DNA of 64,000 nt from an uncultured cyanobacterium (GTDB taxonomy: Bacteria; Cyanobacteriota; Cyanobacteriia; Cyanobacteriales; Microcystaceae). The DNA is taken from assembly GCA_903887375.1 (NCBI GenBank), contig CAISPN010000087.1, positions 24,675-88,674 on the forward strand. The letters are read 5' to 3'. Numbering within the stretch: position 1 is the stretch's first letter; every line of letters starts with the position of its first letter. The position numbers and the translations under genes were made by a program. The notes under the pieces are model-generated. The model was not told where the DNA came from, ran no database searches, and worked only from the letters and a program-made list of their open reading frames with translations. Of the stretch, positions 18,637-26,982 are shown piece after piece.

Positions 18637-19620
18637 ATGAATCCCCCATTTAAACCGCCTTTTTGGCTGAAGAATGGATTGCTAATGACTTGGTATGTCA
18701 GTTGGAAAATGGAACGACTCAAAATTAAAGAGTTAAATTATCAAGAACATATTGTCTTAGGAGCGCAAAACGTTCCCCTTATGGTCAAAGTTGCCATTCC
18801 AGAAAATCCTAAAGCTACCATCATTGGTACTTATGGAATCACAGGCAGCCTGGAAAACCAAACTATGTTAAAAATTTTAGCTCTCAAGGCTTATCAACAG
18901 GGCTTTGCTGTAGTTCTCTTTGATTGGCGAGGTCATGGCAAAAGTGCCGAACTATCAGCTACTTTAACCTCGGATGGGATTTATGAGGGGGATGATTTTA
19001 TCGCCATAGCAAAAGCTGCCCAAAATTTAGGCTGCAAGGCTCCTTTTTGGTTAACTGGCTATTCTCTAGGTGGTCAATTGGCTCTTTGGGGTGTAAGAGC
19101 AGCCCAAATTAGCAATATTAAAGAAATAGCTGGTGGAGCGGTAATCTGCCCTAGTCTTGATTCAGAGCGCTCTTTAAACTATTTGGGCCAAAGTATTACT
19201 GGTAGGTGGATTGAAAAGTCGATCACCAAAGAACTTAAACAGATTGCTAGAAACCTTGCTCAAAAACATCCTCAATCTTTGAACATAGAAGTAATTGAAA
19301 AGATTAAAGATATTCGCAGCTTTGATCAAGAACTTGTGATTTCCAAGCTGGGTTTTCAAAGTGCAAGTGAGTATTACAACGCCACTAATACACTTAATAT
19401 TCTACCTGAGCTCACACTACCAACTTTAATTATTTACGCAGCAGATGATCCGCTCTTTGATCCGAGTATTATTTCTGATTTACAAACCCATGCTGCAGAT
19501 AATCCCCAAATAACACTTCTTTTGAGTGAATATGGCGGACATGTTGGGTATCTCAACCAAAAAATTCCAGATGAAGATCCTTGGTGGGCTTGGAATCGGG
19601 TTTTGGATTTTTGCTCATAA
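18637..19620 (+). CDS. Alpha/beta hydrolase of the YheT (COG0429) type
   Basis: 327 residues. The opening FKPPFWLKNGLLMTW and a nucleophile elbow GYSLGGQLALW indicate an alpha/beta hydrolase; DWRGHGKSAE, an acid in YAADDPLFD and a histidine in YGGHVGYL complete a credible Ser-Asp-His triad. YheT-type proteins are esterase-like with poorly known substrates. Five bases downstream of the membrane glycosyltransferase, therefore probably in the same transcript. Confidence 0.82.
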   Translation: MNPPFKPPFWLKNGLLMTWYVSWKMERLKIKELNYQEHIVLGAQNVPLMVKVAIPENPKATIIGTYGITGSLENQTMLKILALKAYQQGFAVVLFDWRGHGKSAELSATLTSDGIYEGDDFIAIAKAAQNLGCKAPFWLTGYSLGGQLALWGVRAAQISNIKEIAGGAVICPSLDSERSLNYLGQSITGRWIEKSITKELKQIARNLAQKHPQSLNIEVIEKIKDIRSFDQELVISKLGFQSASEYYNATNTLNILPELTLPTLIIYAADDPLFDPSIISDLQTHAADNPQITLLLSEYGGHVGYLNQKIPDEDPWWAWNRVLDFCS

Positions 19621-19635
19621 GGATTTTAGGAGTAA

Positions 19636-21462
19636 TCACTTGTTGTTATTGCGTACCAGTCCAGTAAATCCTGCTACCCATATGGTAGTTAATCCCCAAC
19701 CAGCTAAGGTTTGAAACCAAAAATAATATCTTAAACTTTCACCATAATCCTTATTAGCATTTGGTAACCAAGCATTTTTTAAGCGCAAATCTATTATGGG
19801 TAGAAAAACATCTATAGAGTAAACAAGTGGATCAAATTTGGGATAATTTTTACATTTATCAATATCCTTGCAATCTTTATCAGTAGGAAGAATTGAATTG
19901 TGCTCAAAACCATATTTAAAAGCAAACAATCCATTTCCAACTATTATTAATGCCCAAATAAATGCTAGCCAAGGACAATATCCATAGGCAATAGTTATTC
20001 TTAAAATTTCTCCCCAGATTTGTTCTAAAGGATTTTCAATAATATCGTACCTACGATTTTCTTTAGCAATTAGTATTTGAGTTGCAATATTTTCCTTTCC
20101 AGAAGATTGCAGAACCTTAGATAATTGAGTATAGGGTTGAAAAGAAAAGTTTTCATCTGGCTGAAGTTCTAACCAATCTAAAAGTTGTTTGCCACTATAA
20201 GAATTAAGTGACTCAGTTCCCAGTGCTTCGTAGGTTAATCCATTGAGATATAGATTTCCTGATTCGGGAAAACTGTTTTCATAATAATCAAGAGTCTGAA
20301 CTCTAGCAAATTGAAGATCTAGATTCATTGTTTCTGGATTTTCTACTTTGCTAATTTGTAAAGTTCCCCCAATCTCTACATTCTCGAGATTAACTTCACC
20401 AACAGCCGTAAAACCTTCTGAAAGATTTACATTACCCTTAACGTTTATACCTGTAGCCTGCAAAGCATGACCACCTTCATTATTAAATGTTGCTTTAATG
20501 CATACTAAATCCCCTCCAATTTCAGCACCAACAAAACTCACTTTTCCAATAGCCTTAAAATCATCTTGCAGAAGTACACCACCTTTAACATTTATACTTT
20601 GAGCCATTAAAGCATCACCACCTTCATTATTAAATGTTGATTTTTTAATGCACTGCAAATTTCCACCAATCTCTGCGTTTTGGAAATTAACGCGACCATT
20701 GGCTTCAAAATCATCTTCTAGATGTACACTACCTCTAACATTTATCTTTACAGCCTGTAAAGCATTACGATTTGAATTATTAAATGTTGATTTTTTAATA
20801 CATTGCAAATTTCCCCCAATCTCTGCACCATAGAGGCTGACTTCACCAACAGCCGTAAAACCTTCTGAAAGATTTACATTACCCTTAACGTTTATATTTG
20901 CAGCCAGTAAAGCATAACCTACCCAACTATTCTGTTGAATAAGAGTTGATTTTTTAGTACACATTAGACTCCCCCCAATCTCTGCGCTCTGGAGATTTAC
21001 ACAGCCGTTTGCTATAAAACCGTTAGATAGGTATATAGATCCCTCAACCTTAATTTCTGATGCCAAGATAGATGTAGGTTCTGGAGGATTTCCAGGAAAA
21101 TTAACTTCATCACTATATAAAATATGGCTACCACTTAGATCGAGTTCCTTAAGTTCAGCTTGTTTGAGAAGTAAAGCTTTATTAAACTGACAATTTGAAA
21201 AACGCAGGGGAACTTCTATTTTGGCAAACCTCAGATCTAATGAGCCTGATATATATGCTCCTTCAATGTCAATACCATGAGGTAGGCAAAGTTTCCAGAA
21301 CTCTCTGCATAACCAACTAAGCCTATCAGCTCTTAAAATTTTATTCTCTTCGGAGAAATTAACTGTTTGAACAGTGCCAAATTCTTGAAATAGTTTTTGT
21401 TCAGCCCGATATAGATTATTACCAAATTTTTCTTGGGCTTTGGCTAAAACTTGGTCAGTCAT
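19636..21462 (-). CDS. Membrane-anchored beta-helix repeat protein
   Basis: 608 residues. After a 65-residue N-terminal region, about residues 68-365 consist of hydrophobic strand repeats including five modules of 49-53 residues, each starting near INVKGNVNL and passing through AEIGGNLQC. This predicts a right-handed beta-helix with short rungs, similar to proteins often misnamed membrane-associated oxidoreductase. The C-terminal 170 residues hold two or three membrane segments (around 485-505 and 583-602). Modules two and five share an exact 57-base DNA repeat. Several modules end in a CIKKSTF motif, placing cysteines at regular positions. Function unknown; surface or membrane-scaffold roles are possible. 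Confidence 0.75.
   Translation of the reverse strand: MTDQVLAKAQEKFGNNLYRAEQKLFQEFGTVQTVNFSEENKILRADRLSWLCREFWKLCLPHGIDIEGAYISGSLDLRFAKIEVPLRFSNCQFNKALLLKQAELKELDLSGSHILYSDEVNFPGNPPEPTSILASEIKVEGSIYLSNGFIANGCVNLQSAEIGGSLMCTKKSTLIQQNSWVGYALLAANINVKGNVNLSEGFTAVGEVSLYGAEIGGNLQCIKKSTFNNSNRNALQAVKINVRGSVHLEDDFEANGRVNFQNAEIGGNLQCIKKSTFNNEGGDALMAQSINVKGGVLLQDDFKAIGKVSFVGAEIGGDLVCIKATFNNEGGHALQATGINVKGNVNLSEGFTAVGEVNLENVEIGGTLQISKVENPETMNLDLQFARVQTLDYYENSFPESGNLYLNGLTYEALGTESLNSYSGKQLLDWLELQPDENFSFQPYTQLSKVLQSSGKENIATQILIAKENRRYDIIENPLEQIWGEILRITIAYGYCPWLAFIWALIIVGNGLFAFKYGFEHNSILPTDKDCKDIDKCKNYPKFDPLVYSIDVFLPIIDLRLKNAWLPNANKDYGESLRYYFWFQTLAGWGLTTIWVAGFTGLVRNNNK
20393..20449. repeat. 57-bp exact direct repeat, copy 1 (partner 20840-20896)
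   Basis: This stretch is identical to 20840-20896, 447 bases away (exactly 149 codons, three modules). Both encode the same residues KGNVNLSEGFTAVGEV in the beta-helix gene. Identity at synonymous positions points to recent duplication or gene conversion between modules. Confidence 0.85.
20840..20896. repeat. 57-bp exact direct repeat, copy 2 (partner 20393-20449)
   Basis: Second copy of the exact repeat inside the beta-helix gene. The bases on either side differ, so the identity has sharp ends. Spacing preserves the reading frame, so recombination between the copies would delete three modules in frame. Confidence 0.85.
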
Positions 21463-21542
21463 TTTTCCCCGAATTGACGTTAATTAGTTAGTTTATCTAA
21501 TTTGTTTATCTTTACTAAATATTACAAATGAATTTGACTGTA

Positions 21543-22481
21543 TTAAAAATTTATTCTTTCTCTTTCTATAATAAGAGGACGCTTCAAGCTTCGGCGATTG
21601 ATAAGTCCAATATATTCTCCTAAAAGCCCAATAAAGAAGAGCTGGACAGACGAAAAGAAGAAAAGTCCTATTATTATTGCTGCAATACCTATGGGGAATA
21701 AATTCCAGTATAGTAATTTAAGTATTAAAGTAATAGCACCAATTAAGAAGCTCAATATTGATAGGCTAAATCCAGCCATGGTTGCTATTCTTAAAGGAAA
21801 ATTAGAATAAGTAGTTATTCCTAACATTGCCAAATCATACATTCGATAAAAATTGAAGCTACTTTTCCCTTTTTTGCGGACAGCTTGTCTATAATTTATT
21901 ATTGTATTTTTGAAACCAACTTCCGAAATAAGTCCTTTCAAATAAGGATATGGATCATCGATTGATCTTAATGCTTCTAATACTTTTTGATCATACATTC
22001 CAAAGCCTGTAAAATTAGAAGTTAAATCGACATCTTCTGACAAATAACTAACTAAAGAATAATAAAATTTTCTAATAGCGTAGACTATAGAATTTTCTTG
22101 ACTGGATATTTTAACACCTTTGATAACTTGATAACCCTCTTCCCATTTTTGAAGAAAATCCACTAGAAGCTCTGGCGGATCTTGCAGGTCAGCAAAAATC
22201 AGAGAAACTGCATCTCCTTGACCTTGAAGCAGCGCGTAATATGAAGATCTAACAAATCCGAAGTTTCTAGAATTAGCTATTATTTTTACATGGCGATCTT
22301 GTTGAGCAATTTCTTTAAGTATAGATAGAGTTTGATCTTGTGAATCGTTATCTGCAAAAATATGTTCATAATCATATTTATCAATTTTTGTAAAAATCTC
22401 TTTTATTGCACTATAAATAGATTGTATATTACCTTCTTCGTTGTAAACGGGTGTAACAATACTGATTAATTTTTTTGTCAT
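21543..22481 (-). CDS. Membrane-bound GT2 glycosyltransferase (polyprenyl-phosphate sugar synthase type)
   Basis: 312 residues. The GT2 fold is seen as ISIVTPVYNEEGNI, the nucleotide-binding acidic residues in FADNDSQDQT and the FADLQDPPE motif typical of DPM1/GtrB-type enzymes. Two hydrophobic helices near 232-290 anchor it. Such enzymes move a sugar from a nucleotide donor to polyprenyl phosphate, supplying GT-C transferases like those at 16868 and 25388. It follows the epimerase by 11 bases on the reverse strand, so donor-sugar synthesis and transfer look coupled. AT-rich compared with neighbours. Confidence 0.88.
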   Translation of the reverse strand: MTKKLISIVTPVYNEEGNIQSIYSAIKEIFTKIDKYDYEHIFADNDSQDQTLSILKEIAQQDRHVKIIANSRNFGFVRSSYYALLQGQGDAVSLIFADLQDPPELLVDFLQKWEEGYQVIKGVKISSQENSIVYAIRKFYYSLVSYLSEDVDLTSNFTGFGMYDQKVLEALRSIDDPYPYLKGLISEVGFKNTIINYRQAVRKKGKSSFNFYRMYDLAMLGITTYSNFPLRIATMAGFSLSILSFLIGAITLILKLLYWNLFPIGIAAIIIGLFFFSSVQLFFIGLLGEYIGLINRRSLKRPLIIERERINF

Positions 22482-22492
22482 TATACTTAATT

Positions 22493-23413
22493 TTATTTAA
22501 AATATTTTTTGGTATACCAATTTATAGTGTCTTCCAATCCAGCTCTTAAAGTATACTTTTGTTGCCAATTAGTTTGTTGTTTTAGCAAACGATTGTCAGA
22601 GCATATGAACATGCTCTCTGTTACTCGATAGGGAAGAGCGCCCATGTCAATTAAGTTGTATTTTTCCATTAAATCACTAATTTGATTTAATATTTCTTTA
22701 ATTGTAATAGGATAGCCAGAACCTATATTAACTTCTCCGGTAAGATTGCTACAAGCTACTGACCAGAGAGCAGAAGCAGTATCTTCAACATGAAGAAAGT
22801 CTCTAATTTGTTCGCCTTTAGTGGTTTTCATTAGCTCATTTTTTAGCAATGAAACTATAGTGCCTGCAACTAAACGTCTCTCATCTTCCATTGGACCATA
22901 TTGGCAAAATAAACGGGCCCACACTATTTCCATATTAGAAGTAGTGCTAAATTGACTCAAAATGGTAGAAAACGCGATTTTTGTAGCAGCATACAAACTT
23001 TCTGGTTTAAGCCTGCTCGATTCAGGATAATAACCTATTGTGAAATCGTACTCAAAAAAAGACCCAACACCTATAAATCTCCTACATTCTAATTTTGCCA
23101 AGTGCATCAGTAGATTTATACTTGCCTGAAGCGAATATATGTTTTCTTTAGCATTGAGATAATTTTGGGGTTCTGTATACCAAGCTAAATGAATACATAT
23201 TTCTGGTTTTAAATTGTTTAAATACTCTTCAATTTTTGCAAATTCATTACTTAGATCGGCGTGAAGTATATTAATTGACCCAATAATATCGTCAATTCGG
23301 CAAGTATTGGCTTTTTCTCGAATGATAGCATGTACTTCATGCCCTTGATTAACTATCAGTTTTGTTACATGCGAACCAACAAAGCCAGTTGCACCAGTGA
23401 TTAAAATTTTCAT
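22493..23413 (-). CDS. NAD-dependent epimerase/dehydratase (extended SDR, nucleotide-sugar type)
   Basis: 306 residues. Rossmann motif ILITGATGFVGSHV at the start, an acidic residue in HADLS and the catalytic YAATK (Tyr-x3-Lys). The serine/threonine of the triad is probably within GVGSFFEY. Acts on an NDP-sugar, specific product unknown; CDP-sugar or GDP-sugar reductases/epimerases are similar. It sits between mobA (6-base gap) and the GT2 gene (11-base gap), all reverse strand. Confidence 0.87.
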   Translation of the reverse strand: MKILITGATGFVGSHVTKLIVNQGHEVHAIIREKANTCRIDDIIGSINILHADLSNEFAKIEEYLNNLKPEICIHLAWYTEPQNYLNAKENIYSLQASINLLMHLAKLECRRFIGVGSFFEYDFTIGYYPESSRLKPESLYAATKIAFSTILSQFSTTSNMEIVWARLFCQYGPMEDERRLVAGTIVSLLKNELMKTTKGEQIRDFLHVEDTASALWSVACSNLTGEVNIGSGYPITIKEILNQISDLMEKYNLIDMGALPYRVTESMFICSDNRLLKQQTNWQQKYTLRAGLEDTINWYTKKYFK

Positions 23414-23419
23414 TTTGCC

Positions 23420-23995
23420 TTAAAATTTCACAATACCATGGAGATCATCAGGGCTATTGCAGTTAAATAGAATAGATCTATCAGTGATTTTCCATTTTTC
23501 TACAGTAATAGAATTTAACCAACCCTGGAAGGATTTTCCTCCTGTTTGCAGATAATTAAGAAGTGATTCATAACAAGTTTTGCGATAAAACCCACAAAGC
23601 GGCTCCCAACCAAAATCACTTTTAGCAAGATAGGCCATTGCCTTGGTGGGTAAACTGCTATAGCCATGCCCTAAAACTTCTGAGCTTAAATTGGGTAGAT
23701 CACAAGCTAGTAAAAGAATCCATTCACTTTCAATTTGAGGTAAAGCCTGGGCAAAGGCAATTAAAGGTCCATGCGATAGATTATTGGATTTAACTTCCAG
23801 AAGCAATTGGCAACTTGAAGGTAAAACTGACTGGTAACGCTCTGGCCATGGTGAAAGAACATAGACCTTCTGGGCTACGCTCATTGCTATATTGACAATT
23901 TTCTCTATTAGTACCTTTTCTCTTACCTTGAGTAAAGCCTTATCTGTTCCCATGCGTGAGCTTTCTCCACCTGAGAGAATCAATGCGCTCAGCAT
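23420..23995 (-). CDS. mobA: Molybdenum cofactor guanylyltransferase
   Basis: 191 residues from the ATG at 23995, which overlaps the narM stop (ATGCTGA); a TTG at 24013 is rejected because the coupled ATG puts the nucleotide-binding motif at its usual place. Motifs: LSALILSGGESSRMGTDKA at the N-terminus and the metal-binding DLPNL. MobA attaches GMP to molybdopterin, forming the bis-MGD cofactor needed by cyanobacterial nitrate reductase NarB. Translational coupling with narM supports a role in nitrate assimilation. Confidence 0.9.
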   Translation of the reverse strand: MLSALILSGGESSRMGTDKALLKVREKVLIEKIVNIAMSVAQKVYVLSPWPERYQSVLPSSCQLLLEVKSNNLSHGPLIAFAQALPQIESEWILLLACDLPNLSSEVLGHGYSSLPTKAMAYLAKSDFGWEPLCGFYRKTCYESLLNYLQTGGKSFQGWLNSITVEKWKITDRSILFNCNSPDDLHGIVKF

Positions 23996-24429
23996 AGGCC
24001 AAATTCTTTGCAAGCTGGCAAGAAATTCTTACTCTCAGTTAGTTTACTTAGAGCAAAACGCTGTAGAGTAGTTAACTTTGACCATTTTTCTATTGATAGT
24101 TCCAGGTTTTCTTGAACAAGTCTTTGGCTAATCTCAAGAGGCAATTGTTGGGTTTGCCGCCAAGGAGGGTTAGGCTCTAAGGAAATATCCTTGAGTTCTT
24201 TGCCAGTTACTTGTTTGACTAGATTTATTAAAAATTCCCGGTAGTGCTTTATTTGCTCTAGATCTTCGCAATCTAATAGCATAAGTTGTTGTTTTTGCTC
24301 ATTAGATAAAGCATTCCAATGTTCTAATTTGAGTTTGATGCAACAAGTATCAAGTTTCAATCTAACCTGCATGGGAATACAATGCAAGGTTTGGGCAAAA
24401 TCCTTTTCAAAGTCAAATATATTAAACAT
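23989..24429 (-). CDS. narM: Nitrate reductase-associated protein NarM
   Basis: 146 residues matching the cyanobacterial NarM family: opening FNIFDFEKDFAQTLHCIPM, then VRLKLDTCCIKLKLEHW and a C-terminal LTTLQRFALSKL. NarM is required for an active NarB nitrate reductase, presumably in cofactor or electron delivery. Coupled to mobA by a 7-base overlap. The divergent region upstream (24430-24559) contains an NtcA site that is palindromic and could serve both directions, though promoter spacing is canonical only for the MOSC gene. narB itself is not in the window. Confidence 0.88.
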   Translation of the reverse strand: MFNIFDFEKDFAQTLHCIPMQVRLKLDTCCIKLKLEHWNALSNEQKQQLMLLDCEDLEQIKHYREFLINLVKQVTGKELKDISLEPNPPWRQTQQLPLEISQRLVQENLELSIEKWSKLTTLQRFALSKLTESKNFLPACKEFGLC

Positions 24430-24490
24430 GGATCGAAGTCTTAAACAACAACAAATGTGCTCTAAATGAGAATATTTTAACTTATATTTA

Positions 24491-24504
24491 GTAAGTTCTG
24501 ATAC
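24491..24504 (+). promoter_or_regulatory. NtcA binding site GTA-N8-TAC
   Basis: GTA at 24491-24493, eight bases, TAC at 24502-24504. Twenty-two bases later comes a TAN3T -10 element. This matches the known NtcA-activated promoter pattern GTAN8TAC-N20-24-TAN3T. It sits in the 130-base region between narM and the MOSC gene, the place where nitrogen control is expected. Confidence 0.85.
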
Positions 24505-24526
24505 TATTTATTGGGAGTTAACTTGT

Positions 24527-24532
24527 TAGTAT
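24527..24532 (+). promoter_or_regulatory. -10 element of the NtcA-dependent promoter
   Basis: TAGTAT fits TAN3T and lies 22 bases after the NtcA half-site. The expected transcript would begin near 24540, giving a leader of about 20 bases before the MOSC ATG at 24560. Confidence 0.75.
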
Positions 24533-24559
24533 AAAAGTCCATGTAAATTAAAAATAGTT

Positions 24560-25378
24560 ATGAGTAAGGTAGCAGTAGGTTCAATCGCTTCTTTATGGCG
24601 TTATCCAGTCAAGTCAATGTTGGGTGAGCAGATTGAACGCTCAATAGTTACAGCCAAAGGATTACTAGGAGATAGAGCTCACGCCTTATTAGATCTTTCA
24701 AGCGGCAAAATTGCAAGTGTAAAATATCCCCAAAAATGGGCAAAGTTGCTAGATTGTCGCTCCAGCTTAAAAGAAACAACTTTTAAATCAGATATACCTA
24801 CTGTAGAAATTTTCCTACCCAATGGAAGTTGTCTTGATAGTAATAACCCCCGACTCAAGGAAATTCTCTCAGATTTTTTAGCAACAGAAGTAGAACTTAT
24901 CTCTCAATCTCCCCACAATGCCAATATAGATCAGTATTGGCCCAAAGTTGAAGGAACCGCTCAGCAAGATACTACCACTCAAATATACTTACCAAGCGGT
25001 ACTTTTTTTGATTCTTGTTCGGTCCATGCGATTACTACAGCAACTTTAAATAAGTTACAAGAACTTTTCCCCAAAGGGCAATTCCAACTTCAAAGATTCC
25101 GTCCTAATATAGTGATTGATCCTGCCTCAGATGAAGTTGATTTTATAGAAAATAATTGGCTTGGAGGAGTTTTAACAATCGGGGAGACGGTGCAATTAAA
25201 AATCGATACTTTATGTCCTCGCTGTGTGGTGACAACTTTAGCCCAAGGTGATCTGCCTAGCGATTTGAATATTCTTCGTACTACCGCTAAGTATAATAAT
25301 GTGATTGCTGGTATCCGCAGTTCAATTTTACAAGCAGGCGAAATTCAGCAAGGAGATCTGATCTGGCTAGAAAAATAG
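24560..25378 (+). CDS. MOSC domain protein (MOSC N-terminal beta-barrel + MOSC)
   Basis: 272 residues. The N-terminal barrel opens VGSIASLWRYPVKSMLGE, followed by the GLLGDRAHALLD signature; the C-terminal MOSC domain keeps the conserved cysteine region DTLCPRCVVTTL and a late AGIRSSILQAG. MOSC proteins bind sulfur carried to molybdenum or act in amidoxime-type reduction (mARC-like). The upstream NtcA promoter and divergent narM-mobA place it in nitrogen-controlled molybdenum metabolism. Ribosome site is weak. It converges on the GT39-like gene with a 9-base gap. Confidence 0.9.
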   Translation: MSKVAVGSIASLWRYPVKSMLGEQIERSIVTAKGLLGDRAHALLDLSSGKIASVKYPQKWAKLLDCRSSLKETTFKSDIPTVEIFLPNGSCLDSNNPRLKEILSDFLATEVELISQSPHNANIDQYWPKVEGTAQQDTTTQIYLPSGTFFDSCSVHAITTATLNKLQELFPKGQFQLQRFRPNIVIDPASDEVDFIENNWLGGVLTIGETVQLKIDTLCPRCVVTTLAQGDLPSDLNILRTTAKYNNVIAGIRSSILQAGEIQQGDLIWLEK

Positions 25379-25387
25379 ATAATTAAA

Positions 25388-26968
25388 TTAATTTGTTATC
25401 ACACGATAGAAGTGCTCCGAAGTGATTCCGCCTCCTGGATAGGCATCTTTAAGAGGAACATGCTCTAGTTTGTAATTCTTTTGAAATTTTTTGACTAGCT
25501 TTTTCGAAGGTCTAAAGAGAAATACTTCAGATTCACCATTTGGTATGCGTATCTCGGCATCTTCACTAAAGAGTAAAAATCTGACTTTAGGATCCACCGA
25601 AGTACTCAATGATACGGCTGCAGGTATATAGGAATCATCATTTACTATCAGAGGATTTTTAGCTTTAGCAATTACTTGATCGGCATATTGCCTGAAAAAA
25701 TTAGCATCTAGCTTGTTCCACCAAAGCTCTGAACTAGTCATTAAAATATCAGAGCTAAGACCTAACAATAACAATAAAACCAGCAAACTCTGCCAAGCTA
25801 GCTTTGGAAACTTCGCTGATTCAATTTGATTACCTAGCCAATAGGCAACAATCAGCTCAATTGCGATCCAACAAGGTGATAGATATCTAATCACTTGGGT
25901 CACACCACCGCCTACAATTAGATCCTTAAAAAATAAAGGTAGAAGTGGAATAATAATGGCACTAGTTAAAAAGATATGAGTGAGTTTATCTCCATTGCGA
26001 TAGAAAAATCTCCAAGCAAGAATAACTATAAATAATATTGCCACTAGAAGTGCAGCGTATGATATCTGGGCAATTTTAGGTGATATTTCTCCAATATTAA
26101 AATCAGCAAAAACTATACCTAGATTGTGAAGCCAACGCGATAAATACCAAAATGGCATTTTATAAATTGGTCCATATTCCCATTGGTAAGCCTTATTTAC
26201 ATTTGAAGAAAAAATTAATAACCAAGGTGAAAAACAAATCAAAGCAGCCAGAGCAGATACCAAAAAACTAATTAATTTTTTACTAAGGAATCTCTCATAA
26301 ATTAAAACAAATAGAACATGTCCAGCTAAAACAAGCAAGGAAAAAAGATAACTATAGAGACTCAAAACAATAGACAAGCTATAAAGTATCCAGTTGCCGG
26401 CTTTAGGCTGGCGGAGCGCTCTTAAAAGAGCTATATGGGAAAGCACTATAGTGAGAATCCAGAGCATAGGCGGTCTGGCTTCTTGAGAATAGATTAAATG
26501 AAAAGGAGATACTGCAACTAAAGCAACTGTAATCCAGGCAGTGGTTTTGGAGTGGAATAGCTCCATGGACAACCAGTAGAACGCAAGCGCTACAAGCACC
26601 CCGACCACGGCTGAAAAACTTCTGATAATGACTATAGAATTGCCAAAGGCCGATACCCAAAAACGATCTAGGATGAAATATAGAGGAGATAGTTGAGGTT
26701 CTTTTTTCGCGATTAAGGCTACAGTATCACCAGTACTAGCTGTAGGACTTGGATATAGATACTCCCTTAGATCTTGAGCTGTGATAATTTTATTGTGAAT
26801 TTTGCTTTTAAATTCTCTTGTATTATAATCATGCCCATACATCTGAACAGATGTATAAGTCTCATCATTCCAATAAGGATGCAGATCTAAATTATGAAAT
26901 CTCAAAATCAATCCTAAAACCAGGATGGCTATTGAAATATACTTAATCCACTTTGGGGTCGCATTCAT
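25388..26968 (-). CDS. Polytopic membrane glycosyltransferase, ArnT/GT39-like
   Basis: 526 residues, about eleven hydrophobic segments. The first loop after the N-terminal helix reads HPYWNDETYTSV, an acidic pair expected for GT-C catalysis. SQEARPPMLW after the third helix is also typical of the PMT_2 group. The C-terminal 100 residues form an extracytoplasmic soluble domain. Probably transfers a sugar from polyprenyl phosphate made by the GT2-GtrA protein encoded 14 bases upstream on the same strand. Confidence 0.82.
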   Translation of the reverse strand: MNATPKWIKYISIAILVLGLILRFHNLDLHPYWNDETYTSVQMYGHDYNTREFKSKIHNKIITAQDLREYLYPSPTASTGDTVALIAKKEPQLSPLYFILDRFWVSAFGNSIVIIRSFSAVVGVLVALAFYWLSMELFHSKTTAWITVALVAVSPFHLIYSQEARPPMLWILTIVLSHIALLRALRQPKAGNWILYSLSIVLSLYSYLFSLLVLAGHVLFVLIYERFLSKKLISFLVSALAALICFSPWLLIFSSNVNKAYQWEYGPIYKMPFWYLSRWLHNLGIVFADFNIGEISPKIAQISYAALLVAILFIVILAWRFFYRNGDKLTHIFLTSAIIIPLLPLFFKDLIVGGGVTQVIRYLSPCWIAIELIVAYWLGNQIESAKFPKLAWQSLLVLLLLLGLSSDILMTSSELWWNKLDANFFRQYADQVIAKAKNPLIVNDDSYIPAAVSLSTSVDPKVRFLLFSEDAEIRIPNGESEVFLFRPSKKLVKKFQKNYKLEHVPLKDAYPGGGITSEHFYRVITN

Positions 26969-26982
26969 GTCTTTAGATAATA

